DNA of 64,000 nt from Bacteroidaceae bacterium (GTDB lineage Bacteria; Bacteroidota; Bacteroidia; Bacteroidales; Bacteroidaceae): positions 124,001-188,000 of the forward strand of contig JAFXNA010000004.1 of NCBI GenBank assembly GCA_017529865.1, in the 5' to 3' direction. The notes below the pieces were generated by a model. The model was not told the origin of the DNA and did not search any database. It was given only the letters and a program-made list of their open reading frames with translations. Position numbers and translations under genes: made by a program. Positions 51,108 through 59,020 of this stretch are shown one piece after another; positions within the stretch are counted from its first letter, which is position 1; the number at the start of each line of letters is the position of its first letter.

Positions 51108-53027
51108 ATGCTGAAATCTCTTTTTGAATCATCAATCGACAAACTTCATATCCCCGCTGACATGAAGGATGCCATCAAGCAAATCAACAATATCTGCCTC
51201 GAAGCTGAAGGTGACGACAAGGAAAAGGACTTGGGTTACACTCCGTTGGGTGAAGAAGACAAGAAAAAGGCAGACCAAATCAAGGCAGACCAAGAACGCA
51301 AAGAAAAAGCTGAAAAGGACAAGCAAAAAGAAATGGAAGCAAACGGACAGGAGCCAGAAAATCCTCCCACTTGGAATAATAAGGATTATGACTACAATAT
51401 AAAAATACCAGGGTATGACCCAAACAGCAAACCCGAAGAAAAGAAGACAAGTAACCAACAAGCCGAAAACGTACCAACCTCTATCGACGATACAGAAACT
51501 GACGACGATATATGGAAAGTCCTTAAAAATCTTCAGCAGAAGGCAGTAGCGAATAAGGGTACTGCCGAGGGAGAAAAATGGCGTCAGAAATTAGAGGACG
51601 AATACTGGAAGGCCACTAATGATAGAAACTTCAAACGTGTCAAAGGATTTGAATTGACAATTAATAATCCTGAGTACAAAAAAGCAAAGACTGATGACAA
51701 GGCTGCTGAAACAAAACCAGCAGAGCAACCTGCCCAAGCAGCACAACCAGCAGGTGAACAACCAGCTAAGAACGCTGAAACCAAGACTACTGAACAGCCT
51801 GCTCAAAACACAGGTGCTCAACCAGCACAGAACGCAGAAGGACAGCAGACCCAAACCGCTGATGGTAAGGCCGCTGAACAGCCTGCTGCCGCACAGCAGA
51901 AACCCACCGCTAAGCGTGGAGCTGATGTAGCAACAGTCCAGTATTTCCTGCAATCAGCACTACCAAACTCTAATATCGTTGCCGATGGTATTCTAGGACC
52001 AAAGACGATAACGGCTATTCAGCAAAAGGAAGATATCGACACAACTGGCAAAATGGATGAGAATACCCAAAATGCATTCAACAAGCTTCTTGCCGAAGCA
52101 AAGAAAAAGGTTATTCCACTTCAGGAAAAACTTGGAGTAACCGCAGACGGCCTCATCGGAAAGCAGACGTTGCAAGCAATGGCTAAACAGAACATGCATG
52201 TCGCAAACGTATTTAGCAAAGACGTAAAGAACGCAAATACTCCAGCGAACAATACCAACGTAGCAACTAAGAAAGCCAATGTCGATTTATTGGATACGCC
52301 ATTCAATGCAGCGCAAGCTGAAAAGGATTTGGCCAGCAACCAAATCACGAAGGCAGAATACAATACATGGAAGGGATTTGGTATCTCTCCAGAACACCAG
52401 AGGAAAAATCCAAAGGAAACCAAAGCCGAATGCATTCGTCTTGCCCACTATACTCCAGCAGAGAGACAGCAAATAATTCAAGAACGTCTTGCTAAAAACA
52501 ACCCAAAGACAAAAGCCCAGAATAATGTTGCAGAAGTAGCAGCTAACGTAAAGGGTCCTCAAAATGATGCCGAAAAGAAGTTCTTCAAACAGACAAAGGA
52601 AAACTGGACAAAGGTATACACCGAAAAGTTCAAGAACGACCCATCCCGTGTAGAACCTGCTGCCGAGCAGCAAGCCAGAATTGAGCTTATGAAATACAGG
52701 GCCCGTATGGCACAAGCTGCCAGACAGAATGCCCAACAGCAACCGCAACAGCAGGTAGCGGCCAACGGTAATACAACGCCAGCACAAAAAGCCGCTCCGA
52801 AACAGAAACAGCAGAAACAAGGAACCCAGTACTATTCTGGAAAGGTGTCATACATAAATCTTCCGCCTGATGAAAAGAAGGTTTACGACGAAGCCGAAAA
52901 GAAATACCTCGATGCAAACATGAAATGGGGTAAAAACGAGCAGATGGCACTAGACCAAGCCGCATTGGCCGCAAGCACTGCCGTTCTTAAATATAGAGCC
53001 CAAAAAGGTGGAAACCAACAAGGATAA
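51108..53027 (+). CDS. Tagged protein with peptidoglycan-binding repeats
   Basis: 639 residues. Leader 1-34 (LFESSIDKLHIP ... ICLEA), an acidic/lysine-rich disordered region, a Gln/Ala/Pro-rich stretch (about 205-265), then two tandem PG_binding_1-like units: VQYFLQSALP...DGILGPKTITAIQ and LQEKLGVTADGLIGKQTLQAM (about 280-365). The C-terminal half is helical and Lys/Gln-rich without a visible catalytic domain. It could anchor other virion enzymes to murein. Codons are AAG/CAG-rich like its neighbours. Confidence 0.75.
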   Translation: MLKSLFESSIDKLHIPADMKDAIKQINNICLEAEGDDKEKDLGYTPLGEEDKKKADQIKADQERKEKAEKDKQKEMEANGQEPENPPTWNNKDYDYNIKIPGYDPNSKPEEKKTSNQQAENVPTSIDDTETDDDIWKVLKNLQQKAVANKGTAEGEKWRQKLEDEYWKATNDRNFKRVKGFELTINNPEYKKAKTDDKAAETKPAEQPAQAAQPAGEQPAKNAETKTTEQPAQNTGAQPAQNAEGQQTQTADGKAAEQPAAAQQKPTAKRGADVATVQYFLQSALPNSNIVADGILGPKTITAIQQKEDIDTTGKMDENTQNAFNKLLAEAKKKVIPLQEKLGVTADGLIGKQTLQAMAKQNMHVANVFSKDVKNANTPANNTNVATKKANVDLLDTPFNAAQAEKDLASNQITKAEYNTWKGFGISPEHQRKNPKETKAECIRLAHYTPAERQQIIQERLAKNNPKTKAQNNVAEVAANVKGPQNDAEKKFFKQTKENWTKVYTEKFKNDPSRVEPAAEQQARIELMKYRARMAQAARQNAQQQPQQQVAANGNTTPAQKAAPKQKQQKQGTQYYSGKVSYINLPPDEKKVYDEAEKKYLDANMKWGKNEQMALDQAALAASTAVLKYRAQKGGNQQG

Positions 53028-53056
53028 CCCGCCGAAGTAAACCAATTAGAATTAAT

Positions 53057-53082
53057 CCACGGTTTCAACCGTGGGTTTTTTC
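53057..53082 (+). terminator. Rho-independent terminator
   Basis: CCACGGTT / AACCGTGG stem with a TC loop, then GTTTTTTC, 30 bases after the 639-residue gene stop. Confidence 0.9.
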
Positions 53083-53102
53083 ATTACACTGCTAGGCTTG
53101 GA

Positions 53103-53113
53103 TATAAACTATA
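53103..53113 (+). promoter_or_regulatory. Late promoter box TATAAACTATA
   Basis: Plus-strand late box immediately after the terminator, 40 bases before the ATG at 53143. Confidence 0.85.
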
Positions 53114-53142
53114 GTCAGAATTCATGATTGAGCCGACAGACT

Positions 53143-53868
53143 ATGACTTTATTTGAAGCAAGTATTCATAAATTGGACATTCCTAAATGTGTCATGGATG
53201 ATATTGTGGCTATACGGAATATCTGTATGGAAGCCGAGGCCCCTGCACAGCCACAGGCAGCCCAGCCTGCTCAACAACCGCAGAAACAGACTCAACCACA
53301 TCCTCAGCAGCAGAATGCCACCCCGCAGCAACCACAACAGCAACCACAACAGCAAGCGTCTCAACAGAATGCACAGGCACAAACTGGTGCAGAGCAAGCA
53401 CAAGGACAGCAGCCTGCACAAGAATCACCTCAGGAACAAGGTCAACAGCAGAGACCTCAGGAGAACAAGCAAGCCAATCAGCAAGATGACGGAAACATAA
53501 CAGAGGATAAAGTAGATAAGAACAAACTGTTGAAAGAGTTTAATAACTATCTAGCCGCATGCAAGCAGAAACTACAAAAGAAGATAGAAAACGAGTTCCC
53601 TGAATACGGCAAGACCATAATGAGCAAAGTTATACAGGCAGCCAAGGAGAATTCCCCACTAGACTTCAATACTGAAATCGCCTCGTTCCTTACACAAAAC
53701 GGAAAGCTTGTAACTGATAAAAATGTCCTGAACGACATACGTGGAAGGCTAGAAAAATACTTCGGTGTTAAATTCAAGGCAGGCCAACCCGCCGCACAAG
53801 AACAAAAACCGCAAGGCAAGCCGAACGGAGAACAAGCTCCGCAGGAACAGACTCAGCCAGCAAAATAA
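53143..53868 (+). CDS. Tagged glutamine-rich late protein, 241 residues
   Basis: Start set at the ATG at 53143 (MTLFEASI); the frame opens earlier at TTG 53128. Leader 1-30 (LFEASIHKLDIP ... ICMEA) is among the closest to that of the 639-residue protein. Residues about 32-115 are almost entirely Gln/Pro/Ala and disordered, and about 120-215 are a charged helical domain, followed by another Gln/Pro tail. No catalytic domain seen. Stop is two bases from the converging acetyltransferase stop. Confidence 0.7.
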   Translation: MTLFEASIHKLDIPKCVMDDIVAIRNICMEAEAPAQPQAAQPAQQPQKQTQPHPQQQNATPQQPQQQPQQQASQQNAQAQTGAEQAQGQQPAQESPQEQGQQQRPQENKQANQQDDGNITEDKVDKNKLLKEFNNYLAACKQKLQKKIENEFPEYGKTIMSKVIQAAKENSPLDFNTEIASFLTQNGKLVTDKNVLNDIRGRLEKYFGVKFKAGQPAAQEQKPQGKPNGEQAPQEQTQPAK

Positions 53869-53869
53869 A

Positions 53870-54376
53870 TCAAGAAACCAATTCGCTAACTAACGCATCT
53901 ACATCCAAGTCAGATGCGTTATATTTATTTATGTAGACACTGTTGAACAGTTTCATCGTTACCTTGTTCAGCAACATGGCCAACGCCTTCTTTTCATCAT
54001 CAGTCATCTGATAAGTTGACATCAGTATGCAATTCTGGTCCCTGTTTACACTTGGATTAACCAAGGTAACATCGATGTCTTCACCAGGGGTAAACCCAGC
54101 CTTTTCGTACATGTGCTTGGCGATGGCGTTTTTCTTCTCTACTGTAAGGCAGTTGATATAGAACTGGTCCATCAGCATTTCGAGCATACGGGTTCCGATA
54201 CCCTGACCACGTTCAGTATCCTTCACGGCAAAATCACAAAGGAAATTGGCATCGCCCGACTTGACAACCAACGCCTTGGCCACGCCAGTTTCACCCTTTT
54301 TCGCATAAGCTGGATAGGCTATAATGCGGTACACATTTTCCATTGGCTGTTTTATTGAGAATTGTAGGTCGAGCAT
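53870..54376 (-). CDS. GNAT acetyltransferase with own late promoter
   Basis: 168 residues, AAGGTGA site. Acetyl-CoA motif A is complete: FAVKDTERGQGIGTRMLEMLMD (RGQGIG loop), and the later MYEKAGF matches motif B of GNAT enzymes. The acceptor is unknown; phage GNATs have been linked to host polymerase or translation modification. It is the only clearly enzymatic single gene here directly under a late box (54398). Confidence 0.8.
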   Translation of the reverse strand: MLDLQFSIKQPMENVYRIIAYPAYAKKGETGVAKALVVKSGDANFLCDFAVKDTERGQGIGTRMLEMLMDQFYINCLTVEKKNAIAKHMYEKAGFTPGEDIDVTLVNPSVNRDQNCILMSTYQMTDDEKKALAMLLNKVTMKLFNSVYINKYNASDLDVDALVSELVS

Positions 54377-54397
54377 GTTGAAATCACCTTTTCAAAA

Positions 54398-54408
54398 TAT
54401 AGTTTATA
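54398..54408 (-). promoter_or_regulatory. Late promoter box TATAAACTATA
   Basis: Minus-strand late box 22 bases before the GNAT gene. No rightward partner box was found before the gene at 54431. Confidence 0.8.
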
Positions 54409-54430
54409 GCAGGACCTAACCAACTTACCT

Positions 54431-54895
54431 ATGGTATCTAAATATATCTACTTCGCTGCGAACAACATGATAGAGCATCCTCTTTACATGAAGAGCTTTA
54501 TCCTCGGTGAAACCGAAAACATACTTGAACGACAGCACCAGTACAATGTAATGCAGAAGGGTATCCAGCAGATACCTACGGGTACGCTCACCTCGGTAGA
54601 TGGTCAGGATGGCCTTATCTTCCCGTTTGTAGATTACTTCAAGCTCACACTGAACACGGTTTCGAACGCAAAGAACCGTCACGACACATATCTACACGAT
54701 ATCATCCTACACGAACGACCGTTCAAGGACTTGGTGTACCACGTAAAGGATAAACTACTGATGAACACAAAAGAAGCATTTGCGTTCTATAACACAAGCG
54801 ACTTCATCAGGGATATAGAACGGATTAAGGAATTCCTTATAGAGAACCTGACGAGCTTCGGTCACTACGCTGTTATGGAGCACCTGTTCACGTAG
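54431..54895 (+). CDS. Hypothetical protein, 154 residues
   Basis: A soluble mixed alpha/beta protein with many His and aromatic residues; no ribosome site stands out before the ATG. Followed after seven bases by a second GNAT-like gene. The centre (GTLTSVDGQDGLIFPFVDYF) could form a beta hairpin. No family recognised. Confidence 0.55.
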   Translation: MVSKYIYFAANNMIEHPLYMKSFILGETENILERQHQYNVMQKGIQQIPTGTLTSVDGQDGLIFPFVDYFKLTLNTVSNAKNRHDTYLHDIILHERPFKDLVYHVKDKLLMNTKEAFAFYNTSDFIRDIERIKEFLIENLTSFGHYAVMEHLFT

Positions 54896-54902
54896 GCTTG
54901 CA

Positions 54903-55364
54903 ATGGAAGTAGAACTACATACCACCGCTGAGGTAAAGGAACTCCTCTCTAATATGGAAATCATCAAAAGGTTTCCGATGATTTGCTACGACAAGGAAGA
55001 AAGCCGCATCGAAGGAAAGACTGCGGAAGAAATCATGGATGAAGCAAAGACCATGAAATACAAGGGCGAGTGGATGGTGTTCACAAGCATGGGTGTAATC
55101 GTCGGTCTTGCCTGTGCACAAGTAGAAGAGAAAAAGACCCGTAACCTTTTCCTGTTGGACTTTGAGGTTGCATCCGATGCACAGGGAAACGGTTTCTCAA
55201 ACATAATGTTGGACTACGTGTTCAAGTACGCTAGAAAACACGACTGTCAGTACATCACCCTGATGGCATTTGACGACAGTGCGTTCGAATACTGGAAGCA
55301 TCAGGGGTTTAGTGTATCAACGAAGACAACACCACGACTACGTCTATTGTTCAAAAAAGTTTAG
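54903..55364 (+). CDS. GNAT-like acetyltransferase, second copy
   Basis: 153 residues. FEVASDAQGNGFSNIMLDYVFKYA resembles GNAT motif A with AQGNGF in place of R/Q-x-x-G-x-G/A, followed by AFEYWKHQGF (motif B). Acetyl-CoA binding is plausible but the loop is less standard than in the 53870-54376 protein. Converges on a small minus-strand gene, with the two stop codons overlapping by two bases. Confidence 0.65.
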   Translation: MEVELHTTAEVKELLSNMEIIKRFPMICYDKEESRIEGKTAEEIMDEAKTMKYKGEWMVFTSMGVIVGLACAQVEEKKTRNLFLLDFEVASDAQGNGFSNIMLDYVFKYARKHDCQYITLMAFDDSAFEYWKHQGFSVSTKTTPRLRLLFKKV

Positions 55365-55537
55365 CTCCAATTGGCACATTCGATAACAGCTTCGGCAATA
55401 TCCCAAGCGTCCATCTCTTCAAGGTCGTCTTCTGGGGTCCATGCATAGAAGTCCTCGACAAAAGGCATCACCTCGTCACGAGTTTTCGTGTTTTCCAGCT
55501 TTTGCAGGATGATATTGACTATATCTTCCTTGTCCAT
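55361..55537 (-). CDS. Small acidic protein, 58 residues
   Basis: Begins MDKEDIVNI and is Glu/Asp/Trp-rich with net negative charge (TPEDDLEEMDAWD). The frame fills the space between two annotated genes, its stop overlaps the converging GNAT stop, and the coding density of the region supports it. Small acidic phage proteins often mimic DNA or inhibit host enzymes; there is no direct evidence for that here. Confidence 0.6.
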   Translation of the reverse strand: MDKEDIVNIILQKLENTKTRDEVMPFVEDFYAWTPEDDLEEMDAWDIAEAVIECANWS

Positions 55538-55542
55538 ATGTT

Positions 55543-55794
55543 TTACCTCTTGAAGTTATGGTCTTTGAAGAAGCCTTCGTTTATGTACTGAGCTGGCATT
55601 TCCTTGATGAAATACTTGTGGTTGAAATCCCAGATGTCATTTATGTCGCCAAGACTGAGGTTGTTCTTCTTGACAATGTTATCGATGAAGGACTTGTCGG
55701 TGGATTGGGCAATGACAACTTCTTCCCAGTGGTCTGGGTCTCCCTTTCCTACAAAGTGCATTTGACGAAACATGAGAATGTATAGTTTTTCCAT
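55543..55794 (-). CDS. Small hypothetical protein, 83 residues
   Basis: Starts MEKLYILMFRQ and has an AGGAGAAC site. Beta strand at the N-terminus then helical (KSFIDNIVKKNNLSLGDI); probably a small soluble regulator in the early-type cluster 55.4-59.3 kb. No family recognised. Confidence 0.6.
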   Translation of the reverse strand: MEKLYILMFRQMHFVGKGDPDHWEEVVIAQSTDKSFIDNIVKKNNLSLGDINDIWDFNHKYFIKEMPAQYINEGFFKDHNFKR

Positions 55795-55805
55795 AATTTG
55801 TTCTC

Positions 55806-56228
55806 CTAGCGGATAGGAAATAGGTCTTTTGCTTTAACCCAATATTTTACTGGAATGTTGTCACGCAGCAAACTTTCCGTGCTGATAAAGTGCCACCTCT
55901 CCTTGATACAGACAAGGTATTCTACAGCATGCTCCATAAGGATTGGGCAGATATGATTGTCTACAACATCATCATCACGAAGCGGCTTTGTAAACCAATG
56001 TGTAAAGTTCATTGTAGAGAACTTTACCAACGGAGCGTCTGAAGCAAGACCGACAACATGATAACTATCACCATTGAACGTAAAAAGATAGAGCCCACCA
56101 CTAGCCGAAATGTTCGGTACATTCAGCGTGTCTGCATCTGGATGCAAAGGAACCCATTTGTATGGATTACCTGGCTTTTCAAGAATAAGTGGAAACTCAA
56201 TCGTCGGCCCTATCATTGGTAACATCAT
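55806..56228 (-). CDS. Hypothetical protein, 140 residues
   Basis: Beta-rich soluble protein beginning with two methionines (ATGATG) after AAGGT. Proline-rich N-terminus, several His and Trp residues (FTHWFTKP). Twelve bases separate it from the preceding gene. No family recognised. Confidence 0.6.
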   Translation of the reverse strand: MMLPMIGPTIEFPLILEKPGNPYKWVPLHPDADTLNVPNISASGGLYLFTFNGDSYHVVGLASDAPLVKFSTMNFTHWFTKPLRDDDVVDNHICPILMEHAVEYLVCIKERWHFISTESLLRDNIPVKYWVKAKDLFPIR

Positions 56229-56239
56229 CGGTAACCTTT

Positions 56240-56653
56240 CTACTCATCTGAATTAATCGACTTTATACACTCCACGATGAACTTACCGTATTCATCCTGT
56301 ATGGCAGCAGCGTCATATGGATTGAGCCGCTTACGTCCGGTCAAAAATCCCCAACCACGAACATCAAGTTCAATTTCCTGCCCGTCTGCCTTGAATTTAA
56401 CGACGGAATCCAACTGGCTTCCCTCATAGACAGGATGCCCGAACGACATCTTAGGAGGAAGTGCAGTACCGTTCAGCACAGCGTTCATTGCCGCAGCAAT
56501 TGCCTGAAAATGAGCATCAGCTGAACCATTGAATGCAGCTTCTGACTTAGAATTCGTCGTGCGGTTTCCAGTAGAATCCCATATTGTATCAACGCAGATA
56601 GCGTCGTTATGGAACGGGGGAATAAAGTATTTTGTCCAGTTTGCGTTATTCAT
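56240..56653 (-). CDS. Hypothetical protein from a leaderless-type promoter
   Basis: 137 residues from the ATG at 56653 (MNNANW), which sits about 8 bases below the -10 box and so near the predicted +1; the longer frame to 56689 would start in the -35 element. Contains an Ala-rich helix (about 48-60) and a beta-rich C-terminal part. No family recognised. Confidence 0.6.
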   Translation of the reverse strand: MNNANWTKYFIPPFHNDAICVDTIWDSTGNRTTNSKSEAAFNGSADAHFQAIAAAMNAVLNGTALPPKMSFGHPVYEGSQLDSVVKFKADGQEIELDVRGWGFLTGRKRLNPYDAAAIQDEYGKFIVECIKSINSDE

Positions 56654-56660
56654 GCCAGCA

Positions 56661-56689
56661 AATTTAACAAAAAAGCATACGGATGTCAA
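56661..56689 (-). promoter_or_regulatory. Sigma-70 promoter TTGACA-17-TAAATT
   Basis: Minus strand: TTGACA (56684-56689), 17-base spacer, TAAATT (56661-56666). The following ATG begins at 56653, seven bases after the -10 box, with no ribosome site between. Confidence 0.65.
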
Positions 56690-56696
56690 GATATTC

Positions 56697-56933
56697 CTAC
56701 TTAAAAACTACTTTTTCCATTGCTTTTGCCACATTAGGCTTTTTGAGGCCGCGAGCAAACTGTTTCAGGTAGACTAACATTTCGTCTTCCTCGGGAAAGA
56801 ATATATCTCGTTTCTGAGCGAGCCATCCAAGGAAGTTCGACATAAACTGACCAAAGCGCCAGTCAGGAAATTTTTCCTGATGAACCTTTTTCAACTGGGT
56901 ATAGAACGTTTCGAGTCTTTCGGGGTCTCTCAT
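56697..56933 (-). CDS. Small conserved-type phage protein, 78 residues
   Basis: Starts MRDPERLETF and contains FPDWRFGQFMSNF. The R-D-P-x-R-(I/L) ... D-x-R-x-G-Q-(F/L) pattern resembles a widespread small bacterial/phage protein of unknown function that I cannot name. Helical. Located 10 bases after the 319-residue gene. Confidence 0.65.
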   Translation of the reverse strand: MRDPERLETFYTQLKKVHQEKFPDWRFGQFMSNFLGWLAQKRDIFFPEEDEMLVYLKQFARGLKKPNVAKAMEKVVFK

Positions 56934-56943
56934 AGTTCACCTC

Positions 56944-57903
56944 TCACTCTGCCTTTACGTGTTTAAAACCGAGTTCTTTCGCTTCACCCACAGTGATGGT
57001 ATCGCCATCCTGATACGCTTTCTTCTGGCCTTCTTCATTCAGTTCACCGCTTTTGAAAGTAGAAGCAGGGACAGGATTTCCAGGATGGAAGGTGTACATG
57101 CAATCGCCGATACCTTCTTCGGGACCCGTAATCAAAATCGTAAAGTCTACTCGTTCACGCTGGCCGGTCTTCATGCACAAAGACAAGAATCCTGTTTTCT
57201 TGAAGTCGTTGAAATAACATACAGCATCATCAGGGAATTGGTTGATATCCAGCATACCATGATAGCCAGTAATATCATCTGTCAGGAAACCCTTGCATCT
57301 GGTAGACAACACACCTTCTGCATCAATCCACGGATACCATTTTGCAGACATAAGTTTGGCTTCCATTTCCTCAACCGTTTCGCAGTCAGTGGTAGAACCG
57401 ATTCCATTCTTCAATCTCTGTTGAAGACATTTTTCAAAATAATCGGGCATCTTCGTTTTCGTCTTCTGAATACAGTTTCTAACGTATTCAGTAACTTTGT
57501 TCGCACCAATAGTGTTATCGTATTCTTCCTTAGCCGCAATAAACGCATCAACCAGCTTCGGCAATCTCTCGTAGAATTCATCAGCAGACTGACATTCGTC
57601 CATCTGATGAGCAAACTTAGTAAGGCCTGGGACACCACCTGGACCCATAGAAAGTCTTGAAATTAGAATACGATTTGTCGGAAGATGATACATGCCAACA
57701 CAGTATGTATCCATGTCAATGAACTTCATGTACGCAATACCAACATCCAGCGTTGGCTTGCCATCCTTCATGAACGCCCATCTGGTCAATTTCGGGGTAA
57801 TCCCGAATTCAATCAAGCGACTCACCATTCCAGTACGGTTCATCTTATCCTGAACCAACTTTCGTGCTTCTTGTATTGCCAAGCCTTCGTATTCGTCATT
57901 CAT
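56944..57903 (-). CDS. Hypothetical protein, 319 residues
   Basis: Has a strong AAGGGGG site. Well-formed globular protein with several Cys and Gly motifs; the segment MYTFHPGNPVPAS (about 270-282) is reminiscent of a conserved F-HPG-P motif in phage proteins of unknown function, and the C-terminus ITVGEAKELGFKHVK looks like a compact ending. Followed by small early-type genes. No function proposed. Confidence 0.65.
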   Translation of the reverse strand: MNDEYEGLAIQEARKLVQDKMNRTGMVSRLIEFGITPKLTRWAFMKDGKPTLDVGIAYMKFIDMDTYCVGMYHLPTNRILISRLSMGPGGVPGLTKFAHQMDECQSADEFYERLPKLVDAFIAAKEEYDNTIGANKVTEYVRNCIQKTKTKMPDYFEKCLQQRLKNGIGSTTDCETVEEMEAKLMSAKWYPWIDAEGVLSTRCKGFLTDDITGYHGMLDINQFPDDAVCYFNDFKKTGFLSLCMKTGQRERVDFTILITGPEEGIGDCMYTFHPGNPVPASTFKSGELNEEGQKKAYQDGDTITVGEAKELGFKHVKAE

Positions 57904-57919
57904 AACAACCCCCTTGATG

Positions 57920-58054
57920 TCATCTTGTAAAGATGTGACTAATGTACGGGCACAGAATTACCGTGTCCTTAGGAATGCTAGCGCAAAGATTCTTTAAACC
58001 TTGCTCAATATTCCCGTTTGCATTCGGGAGTGGTTTTATATCTATTACTGGCAT
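57920..58054 (-). CDS. Small 44-residue protein directly on a promoter
   Basis: Frame beginning at an ATG seven bases below a consensus -10 box, so its message would be leaderless. The peptide (NGNIEQGLKNLC... KDTVILCPYIS) looks like a real folded fragment and fills most of the space before the 319-residue gene. It may be a small gene or a remnant; no family recognised. Confidence 0.45.
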   Translation of the reverse strand: MPVIDIKPLPNANGNIEQGLKNLCASIPKDTVILCPYISHIFTR

Positions 58055-58060
58055 ACCCAT

Positions 58061-58089
58061 AATATAGTCATTTATTTTCACAATGTCAA
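58061..58089 (-). promoter_or_regulatory. Consensus sigma-70 promoter TTGACA-17-TATATT
   Basis: Minus strand: TTGACA (58084-58089), 17-base spacer, TATATT (58061-58066). Near-perfect for a housekeeping sigma. Drives the 44-residue frame and the 319-residue gene. Confidence 0.8.
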
Positions 58090-58093
58090 GAGG

Positions 58094-58348
58094 TTAATAA
58101 GGGAATGGCGTTTGCAGAGTCCGTTCAAATGTAATTGGAGGTTCGTCATCGTCAAACTGAGTAGCCCCCTTCAACGGTTCGCCACACATGGGGCAATACT
58201 TGATTGCTACACCTACCCATTCACCATTGTCTGTGTAGACAGAGAGGTAGTTGTCTTCGTCTATAAAAGCTTCGGCCTTACCATTGTCATTGAACAAGGG
58301 GAAACGCTTGGCTTCTTCGTTTGTTTCGTGGTCGCAGTATTTACACAT
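58094..58348 (-). CDS. Small zinc-ribbon protein
   Basis: 84 residues with two Cys pairs, CKYC at residues 2-5 and CPMCGEPL at about 52-59, forming a likely zinc ribbon around a beta-rich core. This layout (N-terminal C-x-x-C and later Y-CPMCG) is common in small phage proteins of unknown function. Five bases after the next gene upstream. Confidence 0.7.
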   Translation of the reverse strand: MCKYCDHETNEEAKRFPLFNDNGKAEAFIDEDNYLSVYTDNGEWVGVAIKYCPMCGEPLKGATQFDDDEPPITFERTLQTPFPY

Positions 58349-58353
58349 AGGCG

Positions 58354-58590
58354 TTAAAAGAATATGAATTTAATACAGGCTGCCATAACAATGCCAAGCA
58401 TCAGCATCACTGGAACCATGAAGATTACAAGCCAAGCAATGATACGCACATTGAAGGTGTTTGCCTCGATGTTGTACAACTTGAAGTCAGCCATCAGGCG
58501 AAGGACTTGGTTGGCGATAAATATGCCAATCTTTTCGAAGATATTCTGGTAGTCAGAAATGTTGTTTCTTTTGTATCTAGCGATAATCAT
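58354..58590 (-). CDS. Small membrane protein with C-terminal anchor
   Basis: 78 residues from the ATG at 58590 (MIIARYK), which has a GAGGGGT site; the frame opens at 58647 inside the neighbouring gene. The first 50 residues are soluble; about 52-76 form one hydrophobic segment (IIAWLVIFMVPVML...). Likely a tail-anchored inner-membrane protein of the early-type cluster. No family recognised. Confidence 0.65.
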   Translation of the reverse strand: MIIARYKRNNISDYQNIFEKIGIFIANQVLRLMADFKLYNIEANTFNVRIIAWLVIFMVPVMLMLGIVMAACIKFIFF

Positions 58591-58591
58591 A

Positions 58592-59020
58592 TTACCCCTC
58601 GAAGGCGACGTATTTAAGTTTGTACTGGGTGACCGTTTTCTTTCCATCCTGCTCTACGGGAATTCCCTCGCCGACAGGAAAGATTTTCAAATTTTTAAGA
58701 CCGTAGCTTTCACAAATGTTCATCAGCTTCTTACCAAACTTATTGGATTCGCACTTGAATGTCATAATCAGTTTTCCATCGACATTTTTCGCATCGATGC
58801 AATGACCCATGACCTGGTCTTCCCATACAACATTAAGAGGCACTTTCTTGATTTGACGTTCAATCGGATTGAACTCCTGAATGATGTACCTCTGGTTACG
58901 ATTTACTTGGTCAACAATTTGGTCAACAGTATCGACGGTATACCAGTTGCCATCCTGTGTCTGATGGTTAGTGTCGATTACTTCGGCAGGAAACTGGTAG
59001 TCAACTTTAATCCTTGGCAT
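58592..59020 (-). CDS. Hypothetical protein, 142 residues
   Basis: Overlaps the upstream gene by 14 bases and stops two bases before the membrane-protein start. Mixed alpha/beta: an N-terminal strand-rich part with IIQEFNPIERQ, and a C-terminal KFGKKLMNICESYGLKNLKIFPVG segment. No family recognised. Confidence 0.6.
   Translation of the reverse strand: MPRIKVDYQFPAEVIDTNHQTQDGNWYTVDTVDQIVDQVNRNQRYIIQEFNPIERQIKKVPLNVVWEDQVMGHCIDAKNVDGKLIMTFKCESNKFGKKLMNICESYGLKNLKIFPVGEGIPVEQDGKKTVTQYKLKYVAFEG

Noticed and set aside
58592..59020. Considered as prohead protease gp21, which would process the leader family
   Set aside because: No Ser/His/Asp catalytic pattern of the gp21 family is visible; the protease is probably outside the window.
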